A stretch of DNA of 64,000 nt from Salinarchaeum sp. IM2453. GTDB taxonomy: Archaea; Halobacteriota; Halobacteria; Halobacteriales; Salinarchaeaceae. Location: contig NZ_CP081183.1 in assembly GCF_019693215.1 (NCBI RefSeq), forward strand, positions 1,305,226-1,369,225, written 5' to 3'. Shown piece by piece: positions 1 through 8,641 of the stretch. Positions within the stretch are counted from its first letter, which is position 1. Every line of letters starts with the position of its first letter. The position numbers were made by a program, and so were the translations under genes. The notes beneath the pieces were generated by a model. It searched no databases, had not been told where the DNA came from, and saw only the letters and a program-made list of their open reading frames with translations.

Positions 1-774
1 GTCGATGAATCTCGGTTAGCAGAGGTAGAACGCTCTATCGAACGGCTACTTCGAGACGCGGATCGCACTCCGCTGTTAATTAGGCGACATGGCATCCAAG
101 CAGCTATCAATGAAATTGACTCGTCTGTTGTCCCAATTGTCCGAACAAGTGCAGTTACAATGGATGGAATTGATACCCTCGATTCACTCTTCCGCCAACT
201 CCCAAAAACTACCGATGAAACAGGCGAGTTTCGGATGTATATTGATCGTACATATTCTGTCACCGGCGTTGGCGCAGTTGCCTCAGGAACTATCAAACGG
301 GGTGAAGTTGAGGCAGGCGATAAATTACTTGTCGGTCCCTTTTCGGACGGATCGTTTAAAGAGGTCGAAGTTCGATCAATCGAGATGCACTACCACCGCG
401 TTGATCGCGCTAAAGCAGGTCGGATTGTAGGGATTGCTCTCAAAGGAATTAGAGAGGAAGAAATCGAACGTGGCATGGTTCTTCTTCCTCGCGATGCTGA
501 TCCGCAACCTGTTCGTGAATTCGAAGCTGATGTTATGGTACTAAACCATCCGACTAAGATTGACTCTGGATACGAACCCGTCGTACATCTTGAAACGATT
601 AGTGAAGCTAGTGCGATTTATCCCGATGATGGACATCTTCTCCCGGGAGATACTGGTACTGCAACTCTCCGATTTAAATTTAGACCATATGTGGTTGAGG
701 AGGGCCAAAGATTTGTGTTCAGGGAAGGGCAGTCAAAAGGTGTTGGGACAGTTACATCCCTCCACTCTAGCTAG
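1..774 (+). CDS. GTPBP1-like translational GTPase (C-terminal part, 5' end outside window)
   Basis: The frame is open from base 1, so the start and most of the G domain lie outside the window; 257 residues remain. The first ~50 residues look like the end of a G domain. Next comes an EF-Tu domain 2-type beta barrel (around residues 75-150; 'RTYSVTGVGAVASGTI', then 'GDKLLVGP' and 'RAKAGRIVGIALKGI'), then a domain 3-like barrel ending in 'FRFRP'-type strands ('LRFKFRPYVVEEGQRFVFREG'-like region). This order is that of the archaeal/eukaryotic GTPBP1 group of the EF-Tu superfamily, whose exact role in archaea is unclear (translation or RNA surveillance is inferred). It ends with TAG 34 bases before the convergent lipoprotein gene. 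Family placement is fairly sure; the function is not. Confidence 0.8.
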   Translation, partial: VDESRLAEVERSIERLLRDADRTPLLIRRHGIQAAINEIDSSVVPIVRTSAVTMDGIDTLDSLFRQLPKTTDETGEFRMYIDRTYSVTGVGAVASGTIKRGEVEAGDKLLVGPFSDGSFKEVEVRSIEMHYHRVDRAKAGRIVGIALKGIREEEIERGMVLLPRDADPQPVREFEADVMVLNHPTKIDSGYEPVVHLETISEASAIYPDDGHLLPGDTGTATLRFKFRPYVVEEGQRFVFREGQSKGVGTVTSLHSS

Positions 775-807
775 AAATATTCCATCAGTAACAGGTACGT
801 TTTCGCT

Positions 808-1728
808 TTATTCAATTTCAAATGGAATCTCTGTAGACACTTCCTCGTCCGCAATGTTATCTTGCAACTCAACTTGTACTGTATACTCCCCTGCTTCCCC
901 GTCAAATTTACCAAGGTCTACATCTGATAGCACGTCAACTAACTCTCCCGACGGATTACTACTAAACTCTTCAACCGAGGACTCTTCACTGTCTATCTCT
1001 TCGTCTGATAAGACAGTATTTCCATCGTTGTCTTCAATTGTAATCTCAAAGTCTACGTCTTTATCCTCATCTTCGTCTATTTCGAAGAAAGTGTACGCAA
1101 ACTGTACTTCTACTTCGTCCCCAGATCCGAACGTCGGTACGTCATCGTCTCCGTGTTCGCGGAACTCGGGCAAGACTATTTCTTCAGCAACCCTTGTATC
1201 TAGAATCTGTAACTCTTCATCGAAATTATTCTCGACAATATTGAATTGGGCTTCTTCGTTAATGATGTCTGGTTCTCCTTCAAAGTCCACATCGTGATCA
1301 ATCCCTAAAAATGACGTATATTCTCCCTCTGAAAACCCAGGACGTGGTCGGATTGGCTCCCAAAGTTCTAGATCAGGCAGTCCTGTAATACTGTCCAGTG
1401 TGCCCCCATCGTCAGGCGTAGTAAATGGTCGTCTAATCATTTGCCATTCTTCTTCGAATTCCTCTTCATCTTCATTTTCACCTTCTCTCACTGCGTCTAT
1501 TATCATGAATACAGGAACTCCACCAGAGTGTCCGCTAATCTGAACATAAGCATACATCTGGCTCTCTGCGTCAACTGTATAATCAGGTGTTCCGTCTGGC
1601 AATTCCCCATCTTCTTTCACAAATCCAAACTCTTCGATCTCTACATCATCCAAGAAACCACAACCTGCTAGTGATGCACTTCCAGCAACCGCACCGGCAC
1701 CAATGAGCACTGATCTCCGTTTTACCAT
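808..1728 (-). CDS. Twin-arginine secreted lipoprotein of unknown function
   Basis: This is a 306-residue acidic protein. The N-terminus has a Tat signal with paired arginines ('KRRSVLIGAG'), a short hydrophobic stretch and a lipobox ending 'SLAGC', so it should be exported folded and anchored by a lipid on the conserved cysteine (about residue 23). The mature part is rich in Asp and Glu, as expected outside a haloarchaeal cell. The last ~80 residues ('GEYTVQVELQD...') read like an immunoglobulin-type beta sandwich, and an earlier 'EVEVQFAYTFFEID' segment is similar, so it may hold two such domains. No catalytic motif is visible. It is a single gene on the minus strand; a role as a surface or binding protein is only a guess. 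Confidence 0.75.
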   Translation of the reverse strand: MVKRRSVLIGAGAVAGSASLAGCGFLDDVEIEEFGFVKEDGELPDGTPDYTVDAESQMYAYVQISGHSGGVPVFMIIDAVREGENEDEEEFEEEWQMIRRPFTTPDDGGTLDSITGLPDLELWEPIRPRPGFSEGEYTSFLGIDHDVDFEGEPDIINEEAQFNIVENNFDEELQILDTRVAEEIVLPEFREHGDDDVPTFGSGDEVEVQFAYTFFEIDEDEDKDVDFEITIEDNDGNTVLSDEEIDSEESSVEEFSSNPSGELVDVLSDVDLGKFDGEAGEYTVQVELQDNIADEEVSTEIPFEIE

Positions 1729-2048
1729 GTTCTCGGCTAATCTGTGTACCGTTATGGGCCTTTCTAAACCATTCTATAAGTTTAATCTGCTATTTTGACC
1801 CTTATACGGCTGTATTTCGGCTATTTCTAATTCATGTATAATCAGCATAAACCGAGTGATTTAATACCTATTCTGGCGGTGGTCCACACCTGCCTTCAGA
1901 ATATCTGATCTTATCTGATAACTACAGTATTCTTTTTATAGGTTGAAATCTTTGGCTTGGTAGCTGTGTCTCTTAGTATAACCCACGCAAACTATGCTGC
2001 AGTCCCCTGACAAGTACCTATCTACCAACATAAAAACCAAAGAAGTAG
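1729..2048. other. AT-rich intergenic region without a gene
   Basis: No convincing reading frame or RNA gene is visible. Several T-rich and TTTAA/TATA-like tracts between about 1,780 and 1,960 could hold the leftward promoter of the lipoprotein gene. Nothing more can be supported. Confidence 0.5.
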
Positions 2049-2123
2049 TGGGTTCGGGCGGATTTGAACCGCCGGCCTCCTCCATGTCAAGGAGGTGTCA
2101 TAACCGACCTAGACCACGAACCC
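2049..2123 (-). tRNA. tRNA-Val (anticodon GAC)
   Basis: The minus strand folds into a cloverleaf. The acceptor stem is GGGTTCG paired with CGAACCC plus discriminator A. The anticodon stem CCTCC/GGAGG encloses the loop TTGACAT, giving anticodon GAC. The T arm GGCGG-TTCAAAT-CCGCC is complete. It is 75 nt with a long D loop, no intron and no encoded CCA. It reads the valine codons GUC and GUU. Confidence 0.96.
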
Positions 2124-2246
2124 AGCCTCCTGCGTACATGGTAAGATACTCTGTGACTATAATTGAAAGTTTCGAATTCAACTTTTCTGAGCGACCTCTT
2201 GACTGTCCGTTATTATTCTTTTTGAGCACCAGCGTAGTCTGTGTTG

Positions 2247-2462
2247 CTAATCTGTATACCCAAAGTCTTCACGCACCTTCCTAACTTTTGTCTCCTCTGC
2301 ATGCCCATGGACTAGACCCCTAAGATAGAACGCCTTGGCTACCGTCACGAGATCATCTGTGTCGGCGGATTCGATAATCTCCGCTTCCTGTAAGGAGTTA
2401 ATATTCTCTGTAATTTCCTGATCAGTATACTGCTCTTTAATTATCCCTTCAATTCGTGCCAT
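2247..2462 (-). CDS. Small conserved-looking haloarchaeal protein, function unknown
   Basis: This is a 71-residue acidic protein starting 'MARIEGIIKEQYTDQEI'. I chose the internal Met at 2462 over an upstream in-frame Met (2477), because the five extra residues (MYCYL) look unlike a haloarchaeal N-terminus. It appears all-helical with a mixed charged pattern ('LVTVAKAFYLRGLVHGHAEE') and has no cysteines, membrane segment or known motif that I recognise. It lies between tRNA-Val and the rightward FAD-oxidoreductase gene, from which it diverges. Codon use and acidic residues fit a real gene, but homologues would have to be searched. Confidence 0.6.
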   Translation of the reverse strand: MARIEGIIKEQYTDQEITENINSLQEAEIIESADTDDLVTVAKAFYLRGLVHGHAEETKVRKVREDFGYTD

Positions 2463-2536
2463 AAGATAACAATACACTGTAGTCTATTGAAGACTTCCCT
2501 TTCTGTTCGTCACGTTTCAGTTTAGCCTTTTTATTG

Positions 2537-4087
2537 ATGGCTGGCCTGCCTCTATTTGTGCACTGTACTGTTATTGGAGCTGGACTTGGCGGTCTTACTG
2601 CTGGCGCACTCTTATCTAAGGCAGGACATCAAGTACACGTTCTTGAGGCCCACGACCGTCCTGGGGGTTGTGCTTCAACATTTATGCGCCACGGTGTTAC
2701 AATTGAAGCAACTCTTCATGAAATTGACGGGCTAGATCCTCATGATCCAAAAAAGAAAATCTTCCAAGCACTCGATGTCTTTCGAAATATAGATTTTCTT
2801 CAAACGGACTCTTTTTACCGCTTTGTTGACTCTACACGCGATATCGATATTGTCCTTCCTCATGGTAAGGAAAGGTACGTCAAAGCGCTTACCGATACTT
2901 TCCCAGATGAAGCCCATGGCATTCGAAAATTCGTAAATACTGTACTCACTGCTCGACAGCAAATGACACAGTGGCCACTCGTTGTGTCCCCCGCCTTATC
3001 TGACTATATTCTCAGCCCCGTTCGCCTTCGGACAGTTCTTCGATATTATCGGTCAACTGTTGGTGAGGTACTTGACAAATTTATTGATAGTGACGCATGT
3101 AAACTCGCGCTTACTGCGAATCTTGGGTATTATCATGACGATCCATATGAGCTATCGTTTCCGTTCTTTGCGGCGGCACAGGGGAGTTTTATTCAGGGTG
3201 GTAGCTACTACATTCGCGGAGGATCACAATCATTGTCTGACCATCTTGTTGATGTTATTCAGTCGACAGCTGGGTCTATTGAGTACAACCGACGAGCCGT
3301 TGATATCCTTGTAGATGCAGGATCAGTATCTGCTGTTAGGCATATTAATTCAACTCAACACAAAAATCCAATGACTACAGACACTGATGCCGTCATCGCC
3401 AATACTGCCATTCCAAATGTTGCTTCCAACTTACTTTCTGACCCATATGCATCGAAATTGTCAAGCCAAATTGCTGGATTTGACCTTGCCCCTAGTCTTT
3501 CGACGCTATATCTCATATTTGAGCCTGCTCTTGATGTGCTTGGTCATTCACAGTATTCAACAAAAATAACCAGCAATATCTCTTCTTACGGCCAGTTTGC
3601 AGATTTGATGACTGGAAGCTACGCTGATCGTCCACTTAATTTTACAGACTACAGCCAAGTTGATGCTAACCTTGCTCCTGATAACCGCTCTGTTGGATCT
3701 GTTGCCTTTATCGATTCATACCACAACTGGACAGGGCTTTCTGATACTGAATATCAGCGTAAGAAAGATCATGTGACTGATATCCTTATCCGTCGTCTTA
3801 CAGAAGTCATCCCTGAGATTGATGATGCTATTCTATACAGTGAGCTGGCAACTCCATTGACAATCGAAAATTATACTCGCAATCCAAGTGGGACTACGTA
3901 TGGGTTTGCGCAGTATCCAGACCAGTCTACATTTTCCCGAGAATTTGACTCTCCTGTTGATGGGTTAGAATTTGGGTCTGCTTGGACCAATCCAGGAGGT
4001 GGATTCACTGGAGCGATTCTTGGAGGGGCCTCTGCAGCATCTAATCTCTCTTCACGTGTTGATCAATTACTCATTTCACAGACTTAA
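2537..4087 (+). CDS. CrtI/CrtISO-like FAD-dependent oxidoreductase
   Basis: This is about 516 residues. A dinucleotide-binding motif lies at the very N-terminus ('VIGAGLGGLTAGALLSKAG', residues ~12-30), followed by 'HVLEAHDRPGGCASTF', the FAD-contacting pattern of the phytoene desaturase / carotenoid isomerase / retinol saturase family. The C-terminal family signature region is present ('GLEFGSAWTNPGGGFTGAILGGASAA'). It is not part of the bacterioruberin cluster at 24-28 kb and differs from CrtD there. By family it could act on a carotenoid, a retinoid or the isoprenoid side chain of a lipid. ATG at 2537 follows an in-frame TTG; starting there leaves only ten residues before the nucleotide fold, so the start is plausible. 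The family is sure; the substrate is unknown. Confidence 0.85.
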   Translation: MAGLPLFVHCTVIGAGLGGLTAGALLSKAGHQVHVLEAHDRPGGCASTFMRHGVTIEATLHEIDGLDPHDPKKKIFQALDVFRNIDFLQTDSFYRFVDSTRDIDIVLPHGKERYVKALTDTFPDEAHGIRKFVNTVLTARQQMTQWPLVVSPALSDYILSPVRLRTVLRYYRSTVGEVLDKFIDSDACKLALTANLGYYHDDPYELSFPFFAAAQGSFIQGGSYYIRGGSQSLSDHLVDVIQSTAGSIEYNRRAVDILVDAGSVSAVRHINSTQHKNPMTTDTDAVIANTAIPNVASNLLSDPYASKLSSQIAGFDLAPSLSTLYLIFEPALDVLGHSQYSTKITSNISSYGQFADLMTGSYADRPLNFTDYSQVDANLAPDNRSVGSVAFIDSYHNWTGLSDTEYQRKKDHVTDILIRRLTEVIPEIDDAILYSELATPLTIENYTRNPSGTTYGFAQYPDQSTFSREFDSPVDGLEFGSAWTNPGGGFTGAILGGASAASNLSSRVDQLLISQT

Positions 4088-4124
4088 TCCTGCTATTCAA
4101 ATTCTAATCCGCTCAACTGGTCCT

Positions 4125-4706
4125 TTACGGATTATTACACACGGCCGTAGTAAATCCACTATCTGTACGTTCAATTCCAGCGGCACAGACAGCATGCTCA
4201 AATGATAGTTCATAGGCCTCTGTTGCTGCTTCAGAAGCGGAGTTAGCATCAAAATCAAATGACGCTGGCTTATCCCGTTCGTACGTTGCGACAAGCATCG
4301 GCTCTTTGACTGGCTCAACAATTAATGCATCGTCCCGAACGATGCCAATCATTGCTCCAGATCCATGTAACACGCCAGCAATCCGAGGCGTGTTGTACGA
4401 ATCCTTCTCATAATCGAGAGCAAGGAGAGCCTCAGCAAGTGCATCTCGCGCAGGATATCCAAGATCAATCTTCTCAACGATTGGATCAACGTGGGATCCA
4501 TTGCCCAGAACAATTGCTGATGAATCTTCACTATGCCGTACACAGTTGTACTCTATATATGGATTGTCTGTTTCAGATGCGTCTTCGGTTGGCACGACAG
4601 TGAGCGTTTCATCGCGCTTCACGATTTTACGGTTTGGAAATGAACGGGAAGACACTCGGTATGCAGCTGTGTCTGGACCAACGATGATGAAACGACCAAT
4701 GTACAT
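4125..4706 (-). CDS. purO: IMP cyclohydrolase, archaeal type
   Basis: This protein closes the ring of FAICAR to make IMP, the last step of purine biosynthesis; archaea use PurO instead of the bacterial PurH cyclohydrolase domain. The 193 residues match the usual length. The start '[11 protein letters not shown]' and the segments '[11 protein letters not shown]', 'NPYIEYNC' and '[10 protein letters not shown]' are characteristic of the family's Ntn-hydrolase-like fold. It is a single minus-strand gene, convergent with the FAD oxidoreductase (37 bases between stops). ATG at 4706 is the natural start because the conserved N-terminal strand begins there. Confidence in the function is high. Confidence 0.92.
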   Translation of the reverse strand: MYIGRFIIVGPDTAAYRVSSRSFPNRKIVKRDETLTVVPTEDASETDNPYIEYNCVRHSEDSSAIVLGNGSHVDPIVEKIDLGYPARDALAEALLALDYEKDSYNTPRIAGVLHGSGAMIGIVRDDALIVEPVKEPMLVATYERDKPASFDFDANSASEAATEAYELSFEHAVCAAGIERTDSGFTTAVCNNP

Positions 4707-4870
4707 ATATAGACATGTAACAGGCGGCCGGAAATATATGCTGATTACTCTTTCATTGACTCAACTACCATTCCAATGCCTCTGTAACTTGTATGCCATA
4801 GAATTACCGACCGACCAGGTAGTTTAAAAAATCAAAGAATCATATGGTACTGCGTGCGTCGGATTACGAC

Positions 4871-4882
4871 ACGCATATATAT
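4871..4882 (+). promoter_or_regulatory. TATA-like box for tRNA-Gln
   Basis: The AT run ACGCATATATAT lies about 25-36 bases before the mature tRNA-Gln 5' end, the expected spacing for an archaeal TATA box. This is inferred from position and composition only. Confidence 0.5.
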
Positions 4883-4906
4883 TTGTATAGCTTTATGATG
4901 AAATGC

Positions 4907-4979
4907 AGTCCCGTGGGGTAGTGGCCAATCCTGCGAGCTTCTGGGGCTCGCGACGGAAGTTCGAATCTTCCCGGGACTA
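4907..4979 (+). tRNA. tRNA-Gln (anticodon CTG)
   Basis: A full cloverleaf is visible. The acceptor AGTCCCG pairs with CGGGACT, then discriminator A. The anticodon stem CGAGC/GCTCG carries the loop TTCTGGG with anticodon CTG. The T arm is GGAAG-TTCGAAT-CTTCC. It is 73 nt without intron or encoded CCA. In haloarchaea this tRNA is normally charged with Glu and then amidated by GatDE; those enzymes are not in this window. Confidence 0.95.
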
Positions 4980-5088
4980 TCCGCTGTTTTGACAGTGTTC
5001 ACATGAGGAAACTATGAACTGCTAAGATGTCCGTCAAGAGGTATCAGACCATGGTACTTTTCCGGACCCGACGCACAGTGTATATTAG

Positions 5089-5973
5089 ATGGAAGATGGC
5101 TACGGACTTTTAGACCAGTCACAGGCAGAAGAACCTGGTGACGAGTGGGAAGAAATTGATGTTTCGGATACCGAAGCTGATCAGATTGCACGAAAACGGG
5201 ATCGTGAATTTAACGAATTCCGTAAGCGTATCAAGGATGCTGATCAGTTTAAGGTAGCTGAGTCTGTTTTTGATGAAGCAACCTTTGCTGCGCTCTATCG
5301 ACTTGTCCAAGGTGGCATTATCGATGCTTTTGGCGGTCCAGTCTCAACAGGGAAGGAAGCAAATGTTTACACTGCTCGTGCCGGTAAGCACGCACAAGAA
5401 GAACTTGAGACAGATGATACAGAAATCGCTGTGAAGATCTACCGGATTTCAGCATCTGACTTTACTGACATGCGTGATTATCTTGTTGGTGATCCTCGAT
5501 TTGAGGAGCTTGGCGATAAAAAACGTATTGTGCTTGCTTGGACACGCAAAGAATTTGCAAATCTTAAGCGTGCACGCAAAGCAGGTGTCCGAGTTCCGCA
5601 ACCGCTTGCAGTTGAACGGAATGTCCTTGCGATGGAATTTATTGGAAAAGGCACCTCTCGGGCTAAACGACTGGACGAAGTAAATGTTGAGAATCCCCAA
5701 ACAGCATATGAAGTCGTTCGGGAGTATATCCGTCGCCTCTATGATGCTGGCCTTGTCCATGGTGACTTGTCGGAGTATAATCTTCTTTTTCACCGTGGAC
5801 AAATCGTCGTAATTGATGTAGGTCAAGCCGTTACAATTCACCATCCGAATGCTGAAGAATTTCTAAAACGCGATTGTGAGAACATTGCCTCTTTCTTCTC
5901 TCGACAAGGATATTCTGTTACTGGGAATGAGCTTGTTTCATACCTTCGGGAACATGCCGATCCATATCCCTGA
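5089..5973 (+). CDS. rio1: RIO1-family serine protein kinase/ATPase
   Basis: RIO1 acts in late maturation of the small ribosomal subunit. The 294 residues show the RIO kinase core: the flexible ATP loop 'STGKEANVY' (86-94), the lysine in 'IAVKIYR' (~116), catalytic loop 'HGDLSEYN' (224-231, Asp226) and metal-binding 'IDVGQ' (242-246, Asp243). The activation loop and subdomains VIII-XI are missing, as in all RIO proteins. An acidic ~55-residue extension precedes the kinase fold. In many archaea the next gene is the two-KH protein; here that gene is 2 kb downstream, with a transporter pair between. Start ATG 5089 is the first in frame. Confidence 0.93.
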   Translation: MEDGYGLLDQSQAEEPGDEWEEIDVSDTEADQIARKRDREFNEFRKRIKDADQFKVAESVFDEATFAALYRLVQGGIIDAFGGPVSTGKEANVYTARAGKHAQEELETDDTEIAVKIYRISASDFTDMRDYLVGDPRFEELGDKKRIVLAWTRKEFANLKRARKAGVRVPQPLAVERNVLAMEFIGKGTSRAKRLDEVNVENPQTAYEVVREYIRRLYDAGLVHGDLSEYNLLFHRGQIVVIDVGQAVTIHHPNAEEFLKRDCENIASFFSRQGYSVTGNELVSYLREHADPYP

Positions 5974-6094
5974 TCACCGGAATCATCCAATAGCAATGTT
6001 CATATGAATCACTACCATACCAAAATCCACCGACAGAAGCTTAACACTTCTCTATGCCAGCTTATTTATTTCTAGTAAACAAGTTGTGATTTCG

Positions 6095-6424
6095 ATGTCA
6101 GGCGACCCCTCTTCGGACACGGATAACGGGCTCACAGGTTGGGATACTAGTGCCTTTTGGGTACCTTCACTTGATTTTCAGGGAGCTCTGCTCTTGGTTA
6201 CTATTCTGCTTGTCATATTACACATGGACGAAATATTCGGCTTGCACTCATCTGCCTCTCTGATATTTGGATGGCTCCCAGTCAATTTCGGATACCATTT
6301 TATTATAAGCTTACTCCACGTCCTGTTTCTTCTCTTGCTGTATCACCAGTGGCCAGTATTTAACCGTGAATCTGACCAGCAGATATCTGCCGCAAATACG
6401 GTGACAAAAGATGATGAATCTTGA
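6095..6424 (+). CDS. Small two-helix membrane protein (DUF3311-like), symporter partner
   Basis: This 109-residue protein has two hydrophobic segments (about residues 30-46 and 55-83; 'ALLLVTILLVILHMD' and 'LPVNFGYHFIISLLHVLFLLLLY') between hydrophilic ends. The short loop 'FGWLPVNFGYH' is typical of DUF3311 proteins, which are usually encoded directly before a sodium/solute symporter, much as YhdT precedes PanF. Here it overlaps the symporter gene by 14 bases, so translational coupling is likely. I chose ATG 6095 over an in-frame GTG at 6086. A role as an accessory or stabilising subunit is inferred from gene order only. Confidence 0.78.
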   Translation: MSGDPSSDTDNGLTGWDTSAFWVPSLDFQGALLLVTILLVILHMDEIFGLHSSASLIFGWLPVNFGYHFIISLLHVLFLLLLYHQWPVFNRESDQQISAANTVTKDDES

Positions 6425-7901
6425 TCAAACGACGATAATTGTTCTTGTCACGACAGTACTTTATCTCGCATTTGTCATTGGGATTGGCGAGTATGCCAGA
6501 CGCAAAACAACAGGAACACGCGAGGATTTTCTCATGGCATCCCGATCGTTTGGAACAATTGTACTGCTTTTTGCACTACTGGCAACGAATATGACCTCTT
6601 TTGTCCTCCTCGGTGCCCCTGGGTTAGCATATGAGGCTGGTATTGGTGCATATGGATATATTATTGGCCTATCGACGCTGATCTTGCCCCTTTTGCTTGC
6701 TACTGTTGGATATCGATTCTGGCTTGCTGGACAGAAATTTGGCCACCTAACCCCCGGCCAACTATTTGCTCATCGGCTTGACTCACGGCCTCTTGGTGTT
6801 TTTATTATGTCACTGATGACGTTTTGGACAATTCCATATCTATTGTTAGCAGCCATTGGCAGTGGTATTGCGTTTGATGTCCTTACTGACGGAACTGTCC
6901 CATATTGGTTCGGAGCTTTCCTCCCACTTGCTGTTGTATTTGTTTATCTCCTTGTTGGTGGTATGCGCGCTACTGGATGGACAAATGTGTTTCAGGGACT
7001 CATATTTATTGTCTTTCTCTGGGGGTTATTGGTTATTCTTGGAACCCAGCTTGGCGGATTTCGAGCTGCAACAGAAGCAACTGCTTCTGCTGCTCCAGAG
7101 CATCTCACACGTGATGGTCCGCCTCAGTTTTCAGCACGAATGTGGTTCAGCTTTGCTCTGATGATCTCAATTAATGCGATAATGTACCCGCATATGTTCC
7201 GTCGGTTGATGGTTGCACTCAATGAGGCAACGATCCGGCGTCTACTTGTTTTGTATCCAATAGGATTGCTTTTGACATGGACTCCTGCTGTCCTGATTGG
7301 ATTCTGGGGTGCTGGACAAATTGAAGGACTTACCGGCCCAGAAATCGATAACATACTACCCCTTCTCGTGCTTGAGTTTACACCACCTATCTTAATTGGG
7401 CTTGCACTTGCTGGTATTCTGGCAGCAATTATGTCAAGTCTCGACGCTCAGACTCTGTCCATTAGCACGATGCTATCTCAAGACGTATTTCGTGAATATA
7501 CTTCTATTTCTGATCAACGTGAAGTTTGGGCAACCCGTGTTTCAATAGCTCTTATTCTTGGTATTACGTATATCCTTGCTCTCATTCAACCAAATACTAT
7601 CGTAGGTATTGCTGAGTTTGCCTTTTCAGGATACGCACTTCTTTTCTTTCCTCTCGTTGTGAGTCTCTACTGGAGACGAGCAACAAGTATTGCGGCTTGG
7701 GTTGGGCTCACTTGGGGATTTATTGGATTGTTACTGTTTGAGGTTGGCATCCTTCCACAGTGGCTGACGTTCGGGTTCATGCCGTTTATTCCGTTGTTCG
7801 TCTCACAAGCAGTTGTAACTATTCTTGTTTGCTTTATGACTGACCCTCCTTCGCAGAAGCGTATTCAAGAATACTTCCAACTTTATAAACAATCTTGGTA
7901 A
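6411..7901 (+). CDS. Sodium/solute symporter (SSS family)
   Basis: This is a 496-residue polytopic membrane protein with about 13 hydrophobic helices in the LeuT/SSS arrangement. Family hallmarks seen are the long first helix 'VLYLAFVIGIGEYARRKT', the 'DFLMASRSFGTIVLLFALLATNMTSFVLLGAPGLAYEAG' region containing the Na+-site residues, and 'ALAGILAAIMSSLDAQTLSISTMLSQD' in the TM8-equivalent, where Ser residues bind sodium. It should import a small organic solute with sodium. Pantothenate, proline, acetate and similar substrates are all possible, and the pairing with a DUF3311 protein does not settle it. The start overlaps the partner gene; two ATGs (6411, 6414) are adjacent. Confidence 0.87.
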   Translation: MMNLDQTTIIVLVTTVLYLAFVIGIGEYARRKTTGTREDFLMASRSFGTIVLLFALLATNMTSFVLLGAPGLAYEAGIGAYGYIIGLSTLILPLLLATVGYRFWLAGQKFGHLTPGQLFAHRLDSRPLGVFIMSLMTFWTIPYLLLAAIGSGIAFDVLTDGTVPYWFGAFLPLAVVFVYLLVGGMRATGWTNVFQGLIFIVFLWGLLVILGTQLGGFRAATEATASAAPEHLTRDGPPQFSARMWFSFALMISINAIMYPHMFRRLMVALNEATIRRLLVLYPIGLLLTWTPAVLIGFWGAGQIEGLTGPEIDNILPLLVLEFTPPILIGLALAGILAAIMSSLDAQTLSISTMLSQDVFREYTSISDQREVWATRVSIALILGITYILALIQPNTIVGIAEFAFSGYALLFFPLVVSLYWRRATSIAAWVGLTWGFIGLLLFEVGILPQWLTFGFMPFIPLFVSQAVVTILVCFMTDPPSQKRIQEYFQLYKQSW

Positions 7902-7989
7902 TTTCATGCACCGGTCTTGATCTACTGTGGTAATTATTTGCTTTTGTTTTCTGTAAGAGTTATACGATTTGGCCGATTAATACGTATAT

Positions 7990-8550
7990 ATGCAACACGT
8001 GAAGATTCCGCAGGATCGTATCGGTGTGCTGATTGGAGAGGGTGGAGAAACCCTCCGAGAGATTGAAGAGCAAGCTGGAATTCGGCTCAATGTTGATTCT
8101 GAGAATGGGGCAGTCAGTATCGACGAACAAGCTGATGCCGATCCTGTCCGAACACTCAAAGGCCCTGATATTGTTCGCGCCATCGGCCGTGGCTTTGCGC
8201 CAGAAGAAGCGCTCTCACTTCTTGATGACGAGATGATGATGTTTGATCTACTTGATATTGATGCCGTAGCCCGGAACAAAAACGATCTTCGACGGAAGAA
8301 AGGGCGCCTTATCGGTGAAGACGGTCGGACAAGAGAACTCATGGAAGAACTTACTGGCGCAAGTGTAGTCATCTATGGCTCAACGCTCGGTATGATTGGA
8401 CAGCCAGAGCAGGTACAAGCTGTTCGTGATGCTGCTGAGATGCTTCTTGACGGCGCACCTCATGGTGCCGTGTATTCGTTCCTTGAGGAGCGACATAACG
8501 AAATTAAGCGAAACGAACTCGACTATCATCGATTTCCTGGTAGTTCCTGA
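7990..8550 (+). CDS. Two-KH-domain RNA-binding ribosome biogenesis protein (Dim2/Pno1-like)
   Basis: This 186-residue protein has two KH repeats. The first has 'GVLIGEGGE' at residues 12-20, and the second, divergent one has 'GRLIGEDGRT' at 105-114, followed by 'ASVVIYGSTLGMIG'. This matches archaeal homologues of yeast Dim2/Pno1, which binds the 3' end of small-subunit rRNA during maturation and works with Rio1, encoded 2 kb upstream on the same strand. The length is normal for archaea, and the ATG at 7990 leaves the KH fold intact. A TATA-like stretch ('TACGTATATATG') ends at the start codon. High confidence in family and role by homology. Confidence 0.9.
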   Translation: MQHVKIPQDRIGVLIGEGGETLREIEEQAGIRLNVDSENGAVSIDEQADADPVRTLKGPDIVRAIGRGFAPEEALSLLDDEMMMFDLLDIDAVARNKNDLRRKKGRLIGEDGRTRELMEELTGASVVIYGSTLGMIGQPEQVQAVRDAAEMLLDGAPHGAVYSFLEERHNEIKRNELDYHRFPGSS

Positions 8551-8641
8551 TCTTCGCCACTCTCTCCTATTTGATCCCGTCAATGTCGGCGTTCGGTCAT
8601 AAAAGCTAATGCTAATGCCTACTTGATTGTAAATAAGTCCC

